In this document: positions 25,393 through 35,354 of the stretch, piece after piece
Layout of the letters: every line of letters begins with the position of its first letter
Position numbering within the stretch: the stretch's first letter is position 1
Assembly: GCF_000373485.1 (NCBI RefSeq)
Contig: NZ_KB891575.1
Coordinates: 524,035-588,034, forward strand
Length of the DNA: 64,000 bases
Reading direction: 5' to 3'
Origin: Dasania marina DSM 21967
Lineage (GTDB): Bacteria > Pseudomonadota > Gammaproteobacteria > Pseudomonadales > Dasaniaceae
The notes under the pieces: model-generated
Seen by the model: the letters and a program-made list of their open reading frames with translations, nothing else
What the model was told of the DNA's origin: nothing
The model's database searches: none
Position numbers and translations under genes: made by a program

Positions 25393-25626
25393 ATGATGAA
25401 CGACCGCATAGAACGCTTTATTGCCCAAGCCAAACAATTTTTACCCAGCGATGCCACAGGCAAAGAGTTGGAAAAGAATTTACGTGCCCTAGCCAGTAGC
25501 AGCTTTAGCAAGCTGGACTTAGTGACTCGCGAAGAGTTTGAGGCCCAAACTGCGGTGCTGGCCCGCACCCGTGAAAAATTAGAACAACTAGAGCAGCAAC
25601 TAGAACAGCTCAACCAACAACAATAA
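25393..25626 (+). CDS. ubiK: UbiK-family ubiquinone biosynthesis accessory factor
   Basis: A 77-residue BMFP-domain protein: amphipathic N-terminus (NDRIERFIAQAKQFLPSD), the family core ASSSFSKLDLVTREEFEAQ, then a coiled coil (LARTREKLEQLEQQLEQL) for trimerisation. UbiK assists the soluble Ubi complex that makes ubiquinone. Two consecutive ATGs make the exact start uncertain by one codon. ComM follows in the same direction 54 bases later. Confidence 0.9.
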   Translation: MMNDRIERFIAQAKQFLPSDATGKELEKNLRALASSSFSKLDLVTREEFEAQTAVLARTREKLEQLEQQLEQLNQQQ

Positions 25627-25680
25627 ACACACTGCATAAGCGGCGCTGAACGACTCAGCGGCCAGACTCAACAAGGATGT

Positions 25681-27195
25681 ATGATGTCACTCGCCATAGT
25701 TTATACCCGTGCCAAACGCGGCATAGAAGCCCCGCTCGTTAGCGTAGAAACCCATTTATCCAACGGCTTACCGGCCTTGAATATCGTCGGCTTACCTGAG
25801 GCGGCGGTTAAAGAATCGAAAGATCGTGTGCGCAGCGCCATTATCAATTCGCATTTTGAATTTCCCGCCCGCCGCATCACTATTAATTTAGCCCCCGCTG
25901 ATTTACCTAAAGAAGGCGGCCGTTTTGATTTACCTATAGCACTGGGGATTTTAGCGGCCTCGGGGCAGGTACCGATAGAGTCACTAGAAAGCACCGAGTT
26001 TATCGGCGAGCTAGCCTTAACCGGCGACTTGCGCGGCGTTACTGGCGCGTTGGCTGCAGCCATGCAAAGCCAAAAAGATCAGCGCGCCATTGTTGTGCCC
26101 GCCGCCAATGCCGACGAAGCCGCACTGGCTGAACAAAGCACAGTGTTTAGTGTGAGCAATTTATTGCAGCTATGCGCGCACTTACACCAGCGTGAACAGC
26201 TCAGCCCCCATGTGCGCTCTGTGCAACAATTACCACCCATTAACTACCCCGACCTCAGTGATATTAAAGGCCAGCAACAGGCGCGCCGTGCGTTAGAAAT
26301 TGCCGCCGCAGGCCAACATAATATTTTATTTAACGGGCCTCCCGGCACAGGCAAAACCATGCTAGCCAGCCGCCTGCCCGGCATACTGCCGCCGCTAAGC
26401 CAAAGCGAAATGCTGGAGGTAGCCAATCTCTATTCCGTTAGCCAACAGCACAAAGCGTTGCACTTATATCTGCAACGGCCTTTTCGCAATCCCCACCACA
26501 GCGCCTCAGCGGTAGCGTTAGTGGGCGGCGGCAGTAACCCCAAGCCCGGTGAAATCTCATTAGCTCATAATGGTGTTTTATTTTTGGATGAGCTGCCGGA
26601 ATTTCAACGCAATGTGTTGGAGGTATTGCGCGAGCCTTTGGAGTCTGGCGAAATTATGATTAGCCGCGCCAATCACCAAGTGTGCTTTCCCGCCCGTTTT
26701 CAATTAGTGGCGGCGATGAATCCCTGCCCCTGCGGTTATTTTGGCGATGGCGAAAGACTGTGCCGCTGCACCCCCGAGCGCATACATCGCTACCGCGAGA
26801 AAATTTCTGGCCCTTTATTAGATCGCATCGATATGCAGGTGAGCGTAAATCGCATAGCGCCAGAGTTGCTTGCGCACTATGACCACAACGCCGCCGAAAA
26901 TTCAGCTACTGTCAGCTTAAGAGTGTTAGCTGCCAGAAACGCACAGCTACAAAGGCAGCAAAAAACCAATGCCCAGTTAACGAATAAAGAGTTAGCGCAG
27001 CACTGCTCGCTAGATGAGCAAGGCCAACAACTGCTTAATGCCGCCAGCAAAAAACTACAACTCTCGCCCCGTGCTTATTACCGTATTATCAAAGTAGCTC
27101 GCACCATTGCCGATTTACAGCGTCGGCCTGCTATCAACTTTAGCGATTTGAGCGAAGCAATAGGCTATAGGGGCCAAACGGGTGTGGCGTATTGA
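25681..27195 (+). CDS. comM: ComM/YifB-family Mg-chelatase-like AAA+ ATPase
   Basis: A 504-residue protein. N-terminal Lon-like S5 fold (SLAIVYTRAKRGIEAPLVSVETHLSNGLPALNIVGLPEAAVKESKDRVRSAI), then AAA+ with Walker A GPPGTGKT (about 219-226), Walker B LFLDELPEF, and a cysteine cluster (NPCPCGYFGD...CRCTPE). ComM is a hexameric helicase that drives branch migration during natural transformation. Its presence is compatible with competence but does not prove it. Confidence 0.95.
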   Translation: MMSLAIVYTRAKRGIEAPLVSVETHLSNGLPALNIVGLPEAAVKESKDRVRSAIINSHFEFPARRITINLAPADLPKEGGRFDLPIALGILAASGQVPIESLESTEFIGELALTGDLRGVTGALAAAMQSQKDQRAIVVPAANADEAALAEQSTVFSVSNLLQLCAHLHQREQLSPHVRSVQQLPPINYPDLSDIKGQQQARRALEIAAAGQHNILFNGPPGTGKTMLASRLPGILPPLSQSEMLEVANLYSVSQQHKALHLYLQRPFRNPHHSASAVALVGGGSNPKPGEISLAHNGVLFLDELPEFQRNVLEVLREPLESGEIMISRANHQVCFPARFQLVAAMNPCPCGYFGDGERLCRCTPERIHRYREKISGPLLDRIDMQVSVNRIAPELLAHYDHNAAENSATVSLRVLAARNAQLQRQQKTNAQLTNKELAQHCSLDEQGQQLLNAASKKLQLSPRAYYRIIKVARTIADLQRRPAINFSDLSEAIGYRGQTGVAY

Positions 27196-27202
27196 GCGTT
27201 AT

Positions 27203-27345
27203 GGATACCGGCTCGGTGGCCGGCATGACCAATAGCGGCTATAACTGTTTACATGGCTACTGGCTAGAAACCGGTATAACCAGCACGACCTTAACCCGCT
27301 AAAGGCACTTCCGTTATGCCGGGCTACAACCCGGCATCCATAAAG
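27203..27345. repeat. REP-like palindromes downstream of comM
   Basis: A GGATACCGGCTCGGTGGCCGG palindrome near 27203 and GCCGGGCTACAACCCGGC near 27319 in opposite orientation, the usual arrangement of paired extragenic palindromes. No associated transposase is in the window. Confidence 0.75.
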
Positions 27346-27429
27346 CCACGAAACCAGGCTTAACCTATTATTGAACACTAGGCTGGCCGATAAATTTATT
27401 TTTATACCTTAACCATGTTAGGAGAAACC

Positions 27430-27672
27430 ATGAGCATAGAACAAGCCAGTCAATTGCTGTTGTATAGCTGCTTACTGAACTATAGCGTTTTATTCATTTG
27501 GTTTTTGGTAATCTGTTGTGGCAAAGATCTATTGCGGCGCATACACAGCTGCTGGTTTACGCTTAGTGAGAAACGCTTTGATGAAATACATTATCAACTG
27601 ATGGGCATGTATAAATTATTAATTTTTGTTTTTAATTTATCACCTTATATAGTGCTAAAAATGGTCTATTAA
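27430..27672 (+). CDS. DUF6868-like small membrane protein
   Basis: Eighty residues with two transmembrane segments (LLLYSCLLNYSVLFIWFLVICC and KLLIFVFNLSPYIVLKMV) and a conserved-looking middle (RIHSCWFTLSEKRFDEIHYQLMGMYKL). AGGAGA is 7 bases before this ATG, so it is preferred to 27415. I recall this as the DUF6868 type of marine gammaproteobacteria; no function is known. Confidence 0.75.
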   Translation: MSIEQASQLLLYSCLLNYSVLFIWFLVICCGKDLLRRIHSCWFTLSEKRFDEIHYQLMGMYKLLIFVFNLSPYIVLKMVY

Positions 27673-27692
27673 TTTTTTACTACGTTAATAAT

Positions 27693-28538
27693 TTATAGCG
27701 ACAATAATACATCGTCACTGAGCCTATACTGTTTAGCTTCGCCACTCACAGGGCAATTAAAGGCTAAATAATAGGCGCACAACTGCAAATCATTACTGTA
27801 ACTTTGGCCTTCCGGCAACTGGCCATATAATCTATCGCCTACTATAGGAAAACCTATGCTCGCCAAGTGCTGACGTATTTGGTGTTTGCGGCCACTTTCT
27901 ATTTGCACGTCCAGCAGTGATTGGTTTTTTTCACTGTCATAAGCCAGGTGATAAAAATGACTGCAAGCTGCTTTACCATTCAACGCCAAACTTACTGTTA
28001 ACGGTTGCGGCTGGGCACTAAAATCCCCCATCGCTATCGCTTGGTATTTTTTTTCTATTTTTCGCTGGGCAAAAAGACTGGAGAACTGCTGCGCCATGGT
28101 TTTGCTGTGTGCAATCACCATTAAACCGCTAGTGGCTCTATCTAACCTATGCACAATAAAAGCTGGCCGCTCAGGTTGTAATTGGGTTTCTGCCCAGCGG
28201 CTAATGGTGCAATGGTCGCCCCATTTAGAACCCTGCGACAACATACCATAGGGCTTATGCCAAATACTGTATGCGCCTTCGTCGGCAATTAGCTGCGCTG
28301 CCGGCACGCTGGCGGCCAGTACGTCGGGATTGATATAGGCATGTAATTGATCACCACTATGCAGCGCAGCCTTAGCTCGCCGTAAGCGTCGAGTATGCTT
28401 GCCACGGCTTAACCACACCGCCCCCTGCTGCATAAATGTTTTAATGACTTGTTTTGAATATCCAGAGTGAGATGCTAATACCGCAACTGCAAGGCTAGGT
28501 GTGGTGATGGCGATATGAAATTCTTGCGGCTCATCCAT
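27693..28538 (-). CDS. RluA-family pseudouridine synthase
   Basis: A 281-residue enzyme. An N-terminal S4-like region precedes the catalytic domain, whose signature HRLDRATSGLMV (near 155) holds the catalytic aspartate; GRKHQIRQHL and IVGDRLYG are further family motifs. It isomerises uridines in rRNA or tRNA; the target among RluA/RluC/TruC-type sites cannot be assigned. Confidence 0.9.
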   Translation of the reverse strand: MDEPQEFHIAITTPSLAVAVLASHSGYSKQVIKTFMQQGAVWLSRGKHTRRLRRAKAALHSGDQLHAYINPDVLAASVPAAQLIADEGAYSIWHKPYGMLSQGSKWGDHCTISRWAETQLQPERPAFIVHRLDRATSGLMVIAHSKTMAQQFSSLFAQRKIEKKYQAIAMGDFSAQPQPLTVSLALNGKAACSHFYHLAYDSEKNQSLLDVQIESGRKHQIRQHLASIGFPIVGDRLYGQLPEGQSYSNDLQLCAYYLAFNCPVSGEAKQYRLSDDVLLSL

Positions 28539-28578
28539 AATGAAGTTCCACTTGCGTACTTGTAGCTTGTAGCTAAAA

Positions 28579-30282
28579 TTATGCCGTAACCGTCATTCGT
28601 TGATCGACTATCGCGCAAAAGTCCTTCGCGCTTACCGCCGGGCTAAAATAATAACCCTGCACTTGCTCGCAGTTGTTCTCCCATAAAAATTGTATTTGCT
28701 CTAGGGTTTCGGCACCCTCGGCTATCACGTTTATCTTTAAACTATGAGCCAAGTTAATCATGGCTTTAACAATCTCGGCGTCGCCGAAATCGCTGATCAC
28801 GTTGCTAACAAAGCTACGATCAATTTTAAGCGCCGATATAGGCAGACGTTGGATGTGAGCAAACGATGAAAAACCAGTACCAAAATCATCTAGCGAAAAG
28901 GTAATACCTAATTGGCTCAGTGCCATCATGCCTTCATAGGTTTGTTGAAAGTTAGACATGATAGCCGTTTCGGTTAATTCAAATTCTAAACGGTGGGCAT
29001 CCACAGCGCTGTCTTTAATAATGCGCGCAGCGGTATCTACAAACATATTATCTTGCAGCTGCTTAAAGGATAAGTTAACTGCCACGTGTAAATTGGTTTT
29101 ACCCGTGCTATCAAAATACTTCATGTCTTTACAGGCCTGCTGTATCACCCAATAGCCTATGGGGATGATCAGGCCGCACTCTTCGGCTAGGGGGATAAAC
29201 TCCGCCGGCGACACCAAACCCCGTTTGGGGTGATGCCAGCGTATCAAGCCTTCCATGCCTACGGTTTCGCCGCTGCGCAAATCAACCCGTGGCTGGTAAT
29301 ACATTTCAAATTGATTGGCGCGCAGGGCCACGCGTAAATCTTTTTCTAAATTGACCCGCTGCAAAGCGCCTACTTGCGTTTCTTCGCTGTAAAAATGGTA
29401 TTGGCTGCCGCGCTCTGACTTGGCTTCCATCATCGCCATATTGGCGCGCTTAAGCAGACCGTCTACGCTCTCACCCGATTCCGGGTACATGGTCACGCCT
29501 ATGCTGCAGCTAATAATAACCGGCGCGCCCTCTATCATATAAGGGGCCGACAAGACGTCTATCACTTTTTGCGCCACTAAGGCGACATCTTCCACATTAC
29601 GGCAGTCATCCAAAATCAAGGCAAACTCGTCACCGCCCATACGTGCTAAGCGATCACTTTTGCGCACACAGCGAGATAAGCGCCGCGCCATAGTACGCAC
29701 CATTTCATCGGCGGTATCCATACTATAGGCTTGGTTGATACGCTTAAAACCGTCCAGGTTAATAAGCAATAAGCCCAGTTTGGTCTGCTGGGCTTTGGCG
29801 GTTTCTATGGCAGCGTCCAGGGTTTTGCGGAACATTTGCCGATTGGAAATACCCGTTAGCGGGTCGTAAAGATGGGATTGGGAAAGTTTTTGGTCAACAA
29901 CACTGCGGTCCAGCGCATAGCGAAAAGAGCGCTCTAGGATGGCGATATGTAAATTATCGGCGCAAAGACAGTCCACCGCGCCTAAATCTTGAGCCAGCAC
30001 CGATAGTTCACTATCGCTGTGTTCAAACAGGGTGATGCAAGGCAAAACAGCACTTTGCTGTATAGATGTTAATAAATACAGCGCGCGCTCGGAGTCGCTC
30101 TGACAATCAATCAATGCTAAATCATAAGACTCAGCCGCAAGTTCACGCTCGGCGTGGTCGTAGTCTTCAAACCAGGTCAGCAGATAGGGCTGTCGCTTTA
30201 TGTTTTGCAGTTGCTCGATAAGCAGCTGATATTGGCTTTGTGTGCCGCCGGCTAATAAAATCCGTACTGAGGCATCTCTCAT
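28579..30282 (-). CDS. response-regulator-like GGDEF-EAL protein
   Basis: A 567-residue protein. An N-terminal receiver-like domain (VRILLAGGTQSQYQLLIEQL; LALIDC supplies the aspartate position) precedes GGDEF (RMGGDEFALIL, with an RKSD I-site just before it) and an EAL domain. In the latter the signature is EGL, with ELTE, DDFGTG, KIDR and AEGAE all retained, so phosphodiesterase activity is plausible. It makes or degrades c-di-GMP. No cognate kinase is adjacent. Confidence 0.92.
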   Translation of the reverse strand: MRDASVRILLAGGTQSQYQLLIEQLQNIKRQPYLLTWFEDYDHAERELAAESYDLALIDCQSDSERALYLLTSIQQSAVLPCITLFEHSDSELSVLAQDLGAVDCLCADNLHIAILERSFRYALDRSVVDQKLSQSHLYDPLTGISNRQMFRKTLDAAIETAKAQQTKLGLLLINLDGFKRINQAYSMDTADEMVRTMARRLSRCVRKSDRLARMGGDEFALILDDCRNVEDVALVAQKVIDVLSAPYMIEGAPVIISCSIGVTMYPESGESVDGLLKRANMAMMEAKSERGSQYHFYSEETQVGALQRVNLEKDLRVALRANQFEMYYQPRVDLRSGETVGMEGLIRWHHPKRGLVSPAEFIPLAEECGLIIPIGYWVIQQACKDMKYFDSTGKTNLHVAVNLSFKQLQDNMFVDTAARIIKDSAVDAHRLEFELTETAIMSNFQQTYEGMMALSQLGITFSLDDFGTGFSSFAHIQRLPISALKIDRSFVSNVISDFGDAEIVKAMINLAHSLKINVIAEGAETLEQIQFLWENNCEQVQGYYFSPAVSAKDFCAIVDQRMTVTA

Positions 30283-30506
30283 ACTTCTACCTTTGACGGT
30301 TCCAATCCTTGGGTCCTAGATACTTCTTAGTTCTTGTTTAATTTAATTATAAATAATTCAAGTAGTTATAGCCGTCTTTTAACAAAAATTCTAGTTCTTT
30401 TTGATAATTAATACCGTTAGCGCCCCATAATACACAGCCCTCAAGCCTTTAGGCCAACCAACTGCTACAATGCGCCGCTATTCATCATTAGAGTTCGTTT
30501 TTTTCT

Positions 30507-32519
30507 GTGTCTAAACTCAACCCCCGACAGCGCGAAGCGGTAGACTATATTGACGGTCCGTTATTGGTATTGGCCGGTGCCGGCAGCGGCAAAACCAGTG
30601 TAATCACCCGCAAAATTGCCTACCTAATCAACCACTGTAACTACAAAGCGACCAATATTGCCGCCGTTACCTTTACCAACAAGGCCTCTAGAGAGATGAA
30701 GGCGCGGGTGGGCCAGCTTATTAAAGGCCCAGCCGGCCGCGGCCTTACCGTTTCTACCTTTCACAATCTAGGCCTCACCATCATACGCAAAGAGCATAAG
30801 CTACTGGGTTATAAGTCGGGCTTTTCTATTTTTGACCAGCAAGACGCGCAAGCACTCATTAAAGACCTGCTAATACAACAGCACGGCGGCGACAGCGACC
30901 AGGCCGATACGGTGCAACACCGTATTTCCAATTGGAAAAATGACATGGTTAGCCCAGCCCAAGCCATAGCACTAGCCGACGGCCCCACCGATATACTCTG
31001 CGCCACCGCCTATGAGCATTATCAACGTGCGCTAAAAGCCTATAACGCCCTAGACTTTGACGATTTAATACTGGTACCAGTGCAGCTGTTTTTGGGTCAG
31101 CCAGAGGTGTTGGAAAAATGGCAGCGCAAAATTCGCTATATGCTGGTGGATGAATACCAAGATACCAACATCACCCAATACCTGCTGGTTAAACTCATCG
31201 TCGGCGACCGTGGCAAACTCACCGTGGTGGGCGATGACGACCAATCGATTTACGCCTGGCGCGGTGCCCGCCCCGAAAACATGGTGCAGCTGCAAACCGA
31301 CTACCCACAACTCAAAATCATTAAGCTAGAGCAAAACTACCGCTCTACCGCTCGCATCTTAAAGGCGGCTAACCAGGTTATTGCCCACAACCCCCATGTA
31401 TTTGATAAAAGCTTGTGGAGTGATTTGGGCTATGGCGACCCCATACGCATACTGCGCTGCCGCAATGAAGAGGTAGAGTGCGAACGCGTCGTGCTTGAAA
31501 TACTGGACCACAAGCTACGCAACAACACCGAGTTTTGCGACTACGCCATACTCTACCGCGGCAACCATCAGTCGCGGTTGTTGGAGCTAAAACTACAGCA
31601 TCACCAAGTACCTTATAACCTCACCGGCGGCACCTCGTTTTTTTCGCGTCATGAAATCAAAGACATCATGGCCTATTTAAAACTGATTATTAATACCGAC
31701 GATGACAACGCTTTTTTGCGGGTGATTAACACCCCGCGCCGCAAAATTGGTGCCGCCACCTTAGAGGGCTTAGGCACCTACTCCACCCAGCACGACATCA
31801 GTATGTATGCCGCCTGTAACGAGCAGGGCTTAGAGCAGCAAGTGGGGGATGCCGGTGTTAAGCGGCTTAGGGAGTTTACCTACTGGTTTGATAAGGTCAG
31901 GGAAAACTGCCAAGGCGAGCAACCGGTAGGCGCAATACGGGAAATGCTCGCCGATGTAGATTACGAAGCCTGGCTACACCAAAACAGCGCCAGCGGTGCC
32001 ACCGCCGAGAAGCGTTACGGCAACGTCAATATTCTCATTACATCCTTAGAAAACACCCTCGCCAAAATAGACGAAGACGATAACAACATAGAAACCGCCA
32101 TCAGCAAACTGGTATTGCGGGATTTAATGGAGCGCCAAGAAGAAGAGGACGAAGCCAGCGGCAAGGTGCAGCTAATGACCCTGCACGCCTCCAAAGGCTT
32201 GGAGTTCCCCCATGTTTACATCATAGGCATGGAAGAAGAGTTACTGCCCCACCGCAGCAGCATAGAAGAAGACAACGTCGAAGAAGAGCGCCGCCTCTGC
32301 TATGTAGGCATTACCCGCGCCAAGCGCAGCCTCACCTTAACCCTGTGCGCCAAACGTAAGCAATTTGGTGAAATGTTAGACTGCGCCCCCAGCCGCTTTT
32401 TGGATGAACTACCCTATGACGACGTGGTGTGGGAGGGCGGCCCCGAGCAAGATGCTAGCATCGCTAAAGAGCGCGGCAAACAGACCCTGGCTAGCCTTAA
32501 GAACTTATTTGTCGATTAA
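30507..32519 (+). CDS. rep: ATP-dependent DNA helicase Rep
   Basis: A 670-residue UvrD/Rep superfamily 1A helicase. LNPRQREAVDYIDGPLLVLAGAGSGKT (Q motif and Walker A), DEYQDTN (motif II), GDDDQSIYAWRGA, EQNYRST and GITRAKR are all intact. Length matches Rep (673 in E. coli) rather than UvrD (about 720). It clears protein blocks ahead of the replisome. Start is GTG at 30507, without a strong ribosome binding site. Confidence 0.95.
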   Translation: MSKLNPRQREAVDYIDGPLLVLAGAGSGKTSVITRKIAYLINHCNYKATNIAAVTFTNKASREMKARVGQLIKGPAGRGLTVSTFHNLGLTIIRKEHKLLGYKSGFSIFDQQDAQALIKDLLIQQHGGDSDQADTVQHRISNWKNDMVSPAQAIALADGPTDILCATAYEHYQRALKAYNALDFDDLILVPVQLFLGQPEVLEKWQRKIRYMLVDEYQDTNITQYLLVKLIVGDRGKLTVVGDDDQSIYAWRGARPENMVQLQTDYPQLKIIKLEQNYRSTARILKAANQVIAHNPHVFDKSLWSDLGYGDPIRILRCRNEEVECERVVLEILDHKLRNNTEFCDYAILYRGNHQSRLLELKLQHHQVPYNLTGGTSFFSRHEIKDIMAYLKLIINTDDDNAFLRVINTPRRKIGAATLEGLGTYSTQHDISMYAACNEQGLEQQVGDAGVKRLREFTYWFDKVRENCQGEQPVGAIREMLADVDYEAWLHQNSASGATAEKRYGNVNILITSLENTLAKIDEDDNNIETAISKLVLRDLMERQEEEDEASGKVQLMTLHASKGLEFPHVYIIGMEEELLPHRSSIEEDNVEEERRLCYVGITRAKRSLTLTLCAKRKQFGEMLDCAPSRFLDELPYDDVVWEGGPEQDASIAKERGKQTLASLKNLFVD

Positions 32520-32642
32520 CATTCAGGCTAGAATGTATTAGCCGATAAAGAGGGCTAACCCAGCCGCTATCTTCTATGCTTAAATAACAGCAGTGTAGTG
32601 CAAGGCGCTAGATCCTTGATAATCCCTGAGCAGAGCAATTAA

Positions 32643-34361
32643 ATGGCCGTAAGACCATCCCCTTTCTATTCGCTTATATGTGCATTAGCGCTAAGCCCTT
32701 TAAGCGCCAATGCCGATCACTCAGACTGCGAGCCTCAGCCTCTGAACACAGCCACAGGCTCAGACATGGGCCAAACCACAGCACCCAACAACGTAAACAT
32801 TAACCAGATTACCATTCAAAACCAGCCTATTTTTGAAGAAGACGACCAGGCTATTTGGCTGCATTATCTTGCCAACAATCTGCACATAACAACCAAACCT
32901 CATATCATTAAAAATCATCTCAGTTTTGATGAAGGCGATACCGTCACACTGTCCGATATAGAAGAAAGCGAACGTCTGCTGCGGCAACTAGATTACATAC
33001 GCGATGCTAAGGTTCGCTTTGAGCGAGACTGTAATCACCAGCCTAACGGTAATGTTGATGTCACCACGTGGGATCACTGGACACTTTATCCTAAAATCAA
33101 TTTCAGCCGTTCGGGCGGTGAAAATAAATATTCCTACGGCCTAAAAGATGACAACTTATTAGGCTTGGGGATACAAGGTAACTTCCGCTATTTTTCCGAT
33201 AAAGACCGCACCGGCTACGGTATTAAGTTAGATGCCCCCATTACCAGCATTCAACACAGCACGCTTTCCTTAGCCGCTTTTGATAATGATGACGGTTACC
33301 GCTATGGCATAGGCTGGGGCAAACCCTTTTACACCTTAAACACCACCGACAGTTATTATTTTACTAGCGACCACAGCAAACAAGATTCACACATAGACCA
33401 AAATGGCGATGAAGAAAACGTATTTATTGCCAACAAAAAACTGTTTGAAGCAGGCTATGGCTGGTCAGAGGGCAAAATTGATGGCTGGACCCATCGCTGG
33501 ACTCTGGGCGTTAGCGCCAATGAAGAAACTTTCGCCCCCGTCTTAAACGGCAACGATGTAAGCTTGGCCGTGCCCAATACCCGCCGTTTTATTTACCCTT
33601 GGCTACAGTTTCAAGCCATAGAGGACGATTATGAAGTAATCTCCGATGTGCACTTTATCAACGCCAAAGAAGATCACCACCTAGGCTGGAAGCACTCACT
33701 ACGCATTGGCCTAGAAGCTGACAACGGCCGCAGCGATAAAGACTACGCCGGCCACCTCAGGGCTTCTGCTAGCAAAGGTATCTTAGCCGGTAAACATTTG
33801 TGGTTTGGTTCACTCGGCGCCACCGTAGACTTTGGCGTAGCCAGCGATGACTACTACAAAGCATCAGTAGGCTTTGAATATTTTTACAACTGGAGCCCCG
33901 CCAACAAACTCTATGTTAAAACCGAAGCCACCGTCAGCGGCAACAATTACATCGATCAACCCGTCACCTTAGGTGGCAGCAGAGGTGATGATGACAACGA
34001 ATTAGATTACACCCCCGCCGCCCAACCCACAGTGCGAGGCTACCCTTCACAATACCAACACGGCAACAACCGCTGGCAAACTACTGTGGAAGCCCGACAC
34101 TACCCCAACATAGAACTCTACCGATTAGTGCGCGTAGCGTGGGTAGGCTTTATCGACGCCGGCCGCGCCTCGGGCACAGAAAACATCGTCAGCAACAACG
34201 AACAAAGCGGCACCCTCGCCAGCATAGGCTTTGGCATACGCCTGGCCTCCATACGCTCCAGCGGCCAAAACGTGATACACATAGACATCGCCAAAACCCT
34301 CACCTCCGGTGAACATGTCGATAGCTGGTCGATTAGCGCCCATGCGGAGAAGACGTTTTAG
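32643..34361 (+). CDS. Omp85-superfamily outer-membrane protein (BamA/TamA-like)
   Basis: A 572-residue exported protein. Signal peptide LICALALSPLSANA; a single POTRA-like region (about 85-145, ending GNVDVTTWDHWTLYP); then a barrel with GLGIQGNFRYFSDKDRTGYGI and, near the end, the Omp85-type VRGYPSQYQHGNNRW loop. Too short for BamA and with fewer POTRA domains than TamA. Role in protein or lipid export is inferred from the fold only. Its stop codon is in an 8-bp palindrome followed by heptads. Confidence 0.8.
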   Translation: MAVRPSPFYSLICALALSPLSANADHSDCEPQPLNTATGSDMGQTTAPNNVNINQITIQNQPIFEEDDQAIWLHYLANNLHITTKPHIIKNHLSFDEGDTVTLSDIEESERLLRQLDYIRDAKVRFERDCNHQPNGNVDVTTWDHWTLYPKINFSRSGGENKYSYGLKDDNLLGLGIQGNFRYFSDKDRTGYGIKLDAPITSIQHSTLSLAAFDNDDGYRYGIGWGKPFYTLNTTDSYYFTSDHSKQDSHIDQNGDEENVFIANKKLFEAGYGWSEGKIDGWTHRWTLGVSANEETFAPVLNGNDVSLAVPNTRRFIYPWLQFQAIEDDYEVISDVHFINAKEDHHLGWKHSLRIGLEADNGRSDKDYAGHLRASASKGILAGKHLWFGSLGATVDFGVASDDYYKASVGFEYFYNWSPANKLYVKTEATVSGNNYIDQPVTLGGSRGDDDNELDYTPAAQPTVRGYPSQYQHGNNRWQTTVEARHYPNIELYRLVRVAWVGFIDAGRASGTENIVSNNEQSGTLASIGFGIRLASIRSSGQNVIHIDIAKTLTSGEHVDSWSISAHAEKTF

Positions 34362-34371
34362 GCCTAGTTAC

Positions 34372-34399
34372 AAGAGGCAAGAGGCAAGAGGCAAGAGGC
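34372..34399. repeat. heptanucleotide array (AAGAGGC)4
   Basis: Four perfect copies, reading outward from the Omp85-type gene, 10 bases after its stop codon. Confidence 0.95.
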
Positions 34400-34433
34400 A
34401 AGAATAATTTTTCACGATGCCTTTTCATAAAGC

Positions 34434-34457
34434 AAAAAAAACCGCGCAATGCGCGGT
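34434..34457 (-). terminator. terminator between convergent genes
   Basis: ACCGCGC (34441-34447) with GCGCGGT (34451-34457), loop AAT; eight T follow on the minus strand, serving the cytochrome c5 gene. Facing heptad arrays flank it. Confidence 0.85.
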
Positions 34458-34459
34458 CT

Positions 34460-34487
34460 CTTACAGCTTAAAACTTGCAGCTTATCG
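34460..34487. repeat. AAG-type heptad array, inverted (4 units)
   Basis: CTTACAG, CTTAAAA, CTTGCAG, CTTATCG. Outward from the cytochrome gene this is the AAG form. It abuts a 7-bp palindrome (GCAGGCC at 34490-34496 with GGCCTGC at 34500-34506) at the stop codon. Confidence 0.9.
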
Positions 34488-34505
34488 CTGCAGGCCTTCG
34501 GCCTG

Positions 34506-34940
34506 CTACTTACTATTCTCAACAATATAATCAACAGTCGCTTTAATTTCGTCATCCGAACAGCTCATACACAAGCCCTTAGGTGGCATACCGTTAAAGC
34601 CGTTTAAGGCGTGGTCATGCAAGGTATCTAAACCTTTCGCTATACGTGGCGCCCAAGCAGCGGTATCACCCAGCTTAGGTGCACCGGCAGCGCCAGTAGC
34701 ATGGCAAGCCATGCAGCTAGCGTTATACACATCTTCCGCCGACTGAGGGCCACTAGCTACTGCAGCTACCACTGAACCACAGCTGTCATCGCCTTCTAGG
34801 CAAACTTTGGCCACAGGTGCCGTACGTTCTTTGATCGCCTCTAGGTTCTTCTCTGATATTGCATATGCAGAAAGGCTCAATACTGAAGCCAATACCAATA
34901 AGCTCAACTTAATTATCGCGTTATTCTTAATGTTGTTCAC
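34506..34940 (-). CDS. cytochrome c5-family protein
   Basis: A 144-residue periplasmic c-type cytochrome. After a signal peptide (LSLLVLASVLSLSAYA) comes an extra segment with a cysteine pair (VCLEGDDSCGSVV), then the heme site CMACH, the methionine ligand in GFNGMPPKG and the c5-specific C-x-x-C (CMSC). The extra segment is absent from the 99-residue c5 at 62.6 kb. Likely a soluble electron carrier to a terminal oxidase. Confidence 0.9.
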   Translation of the reverse strand: MNNIKNNAIIKLSLLVLASVLSLSAYAISEKNLEAIKERTAPVAKVCLEGDDSCGSVVAAVASGPQSAEDVYNASCMACHATGAAGAPKLGDTAAWAPRIAKGLDTLHDHALNGFNGMPPKGLCMSCSDDEIKATVDYIVENSK

Positions 34941-35354
34941 TATCGACGCCCTCTAAAATCAATAAATGGCCCATAACCCAGCCTTGTAATAGCCCGCGAT
35001 TATAGCCAGTTATCAGGCCTGCGGAAACCCTAAGCCCGCTTATCCACAAAATCCGCAAGAAAGCCGTGTCAATTAAAGGCGAATCTGTATAATTCCCCTT
35101 TCCAAAAAGCACCTACAGCCACAACACCGGCCTAGCTGCTCATATTTTAAACACCCTTTTATGCGCCCGCTTGGAGCTTTTATGCCCGGAACGGGTACCG
35201 CTGGATAGAGTAGCGGCTTCCGACCCAATGCATGCATTGGCAACGAGGAGTGAAACGACGACGCCCCGAAGGGGTGTTATAAGTCTTAAGCTAATAACAT
35301 TAAACCGTTGGCAGCCAACGGCTTAAACTGAACAACACAATTTATACGAGTTAT
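34941..35354. other. gene-free region between cytochrome c5 and tRNA-Arg
   Basis: About 410 bases without a gene. It contains a broken tRNA-Arg copy, a perfect 16-bp palindrome (CCAATGCATGCATTGG, 35225-35240) and a hairpin with arms CCGTTGG and CCAACGG near 35302-35318. Confidence 0.6.
35159..35223 (+). pseudogene. broken partial copy of tRNA-Arg(CCG)
   Basis: The 11 bases at 35159-35169 equal the start region of the intact tRNA (35351-35361). The 24 bases at 35200-35223 equal its D-arm to anticodon region (35369-35392) exactly. Between them about 30 unrelated bases replace 7. No T-arm follows, so it cannot fold as a tRNA. Confidence 0.8.
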
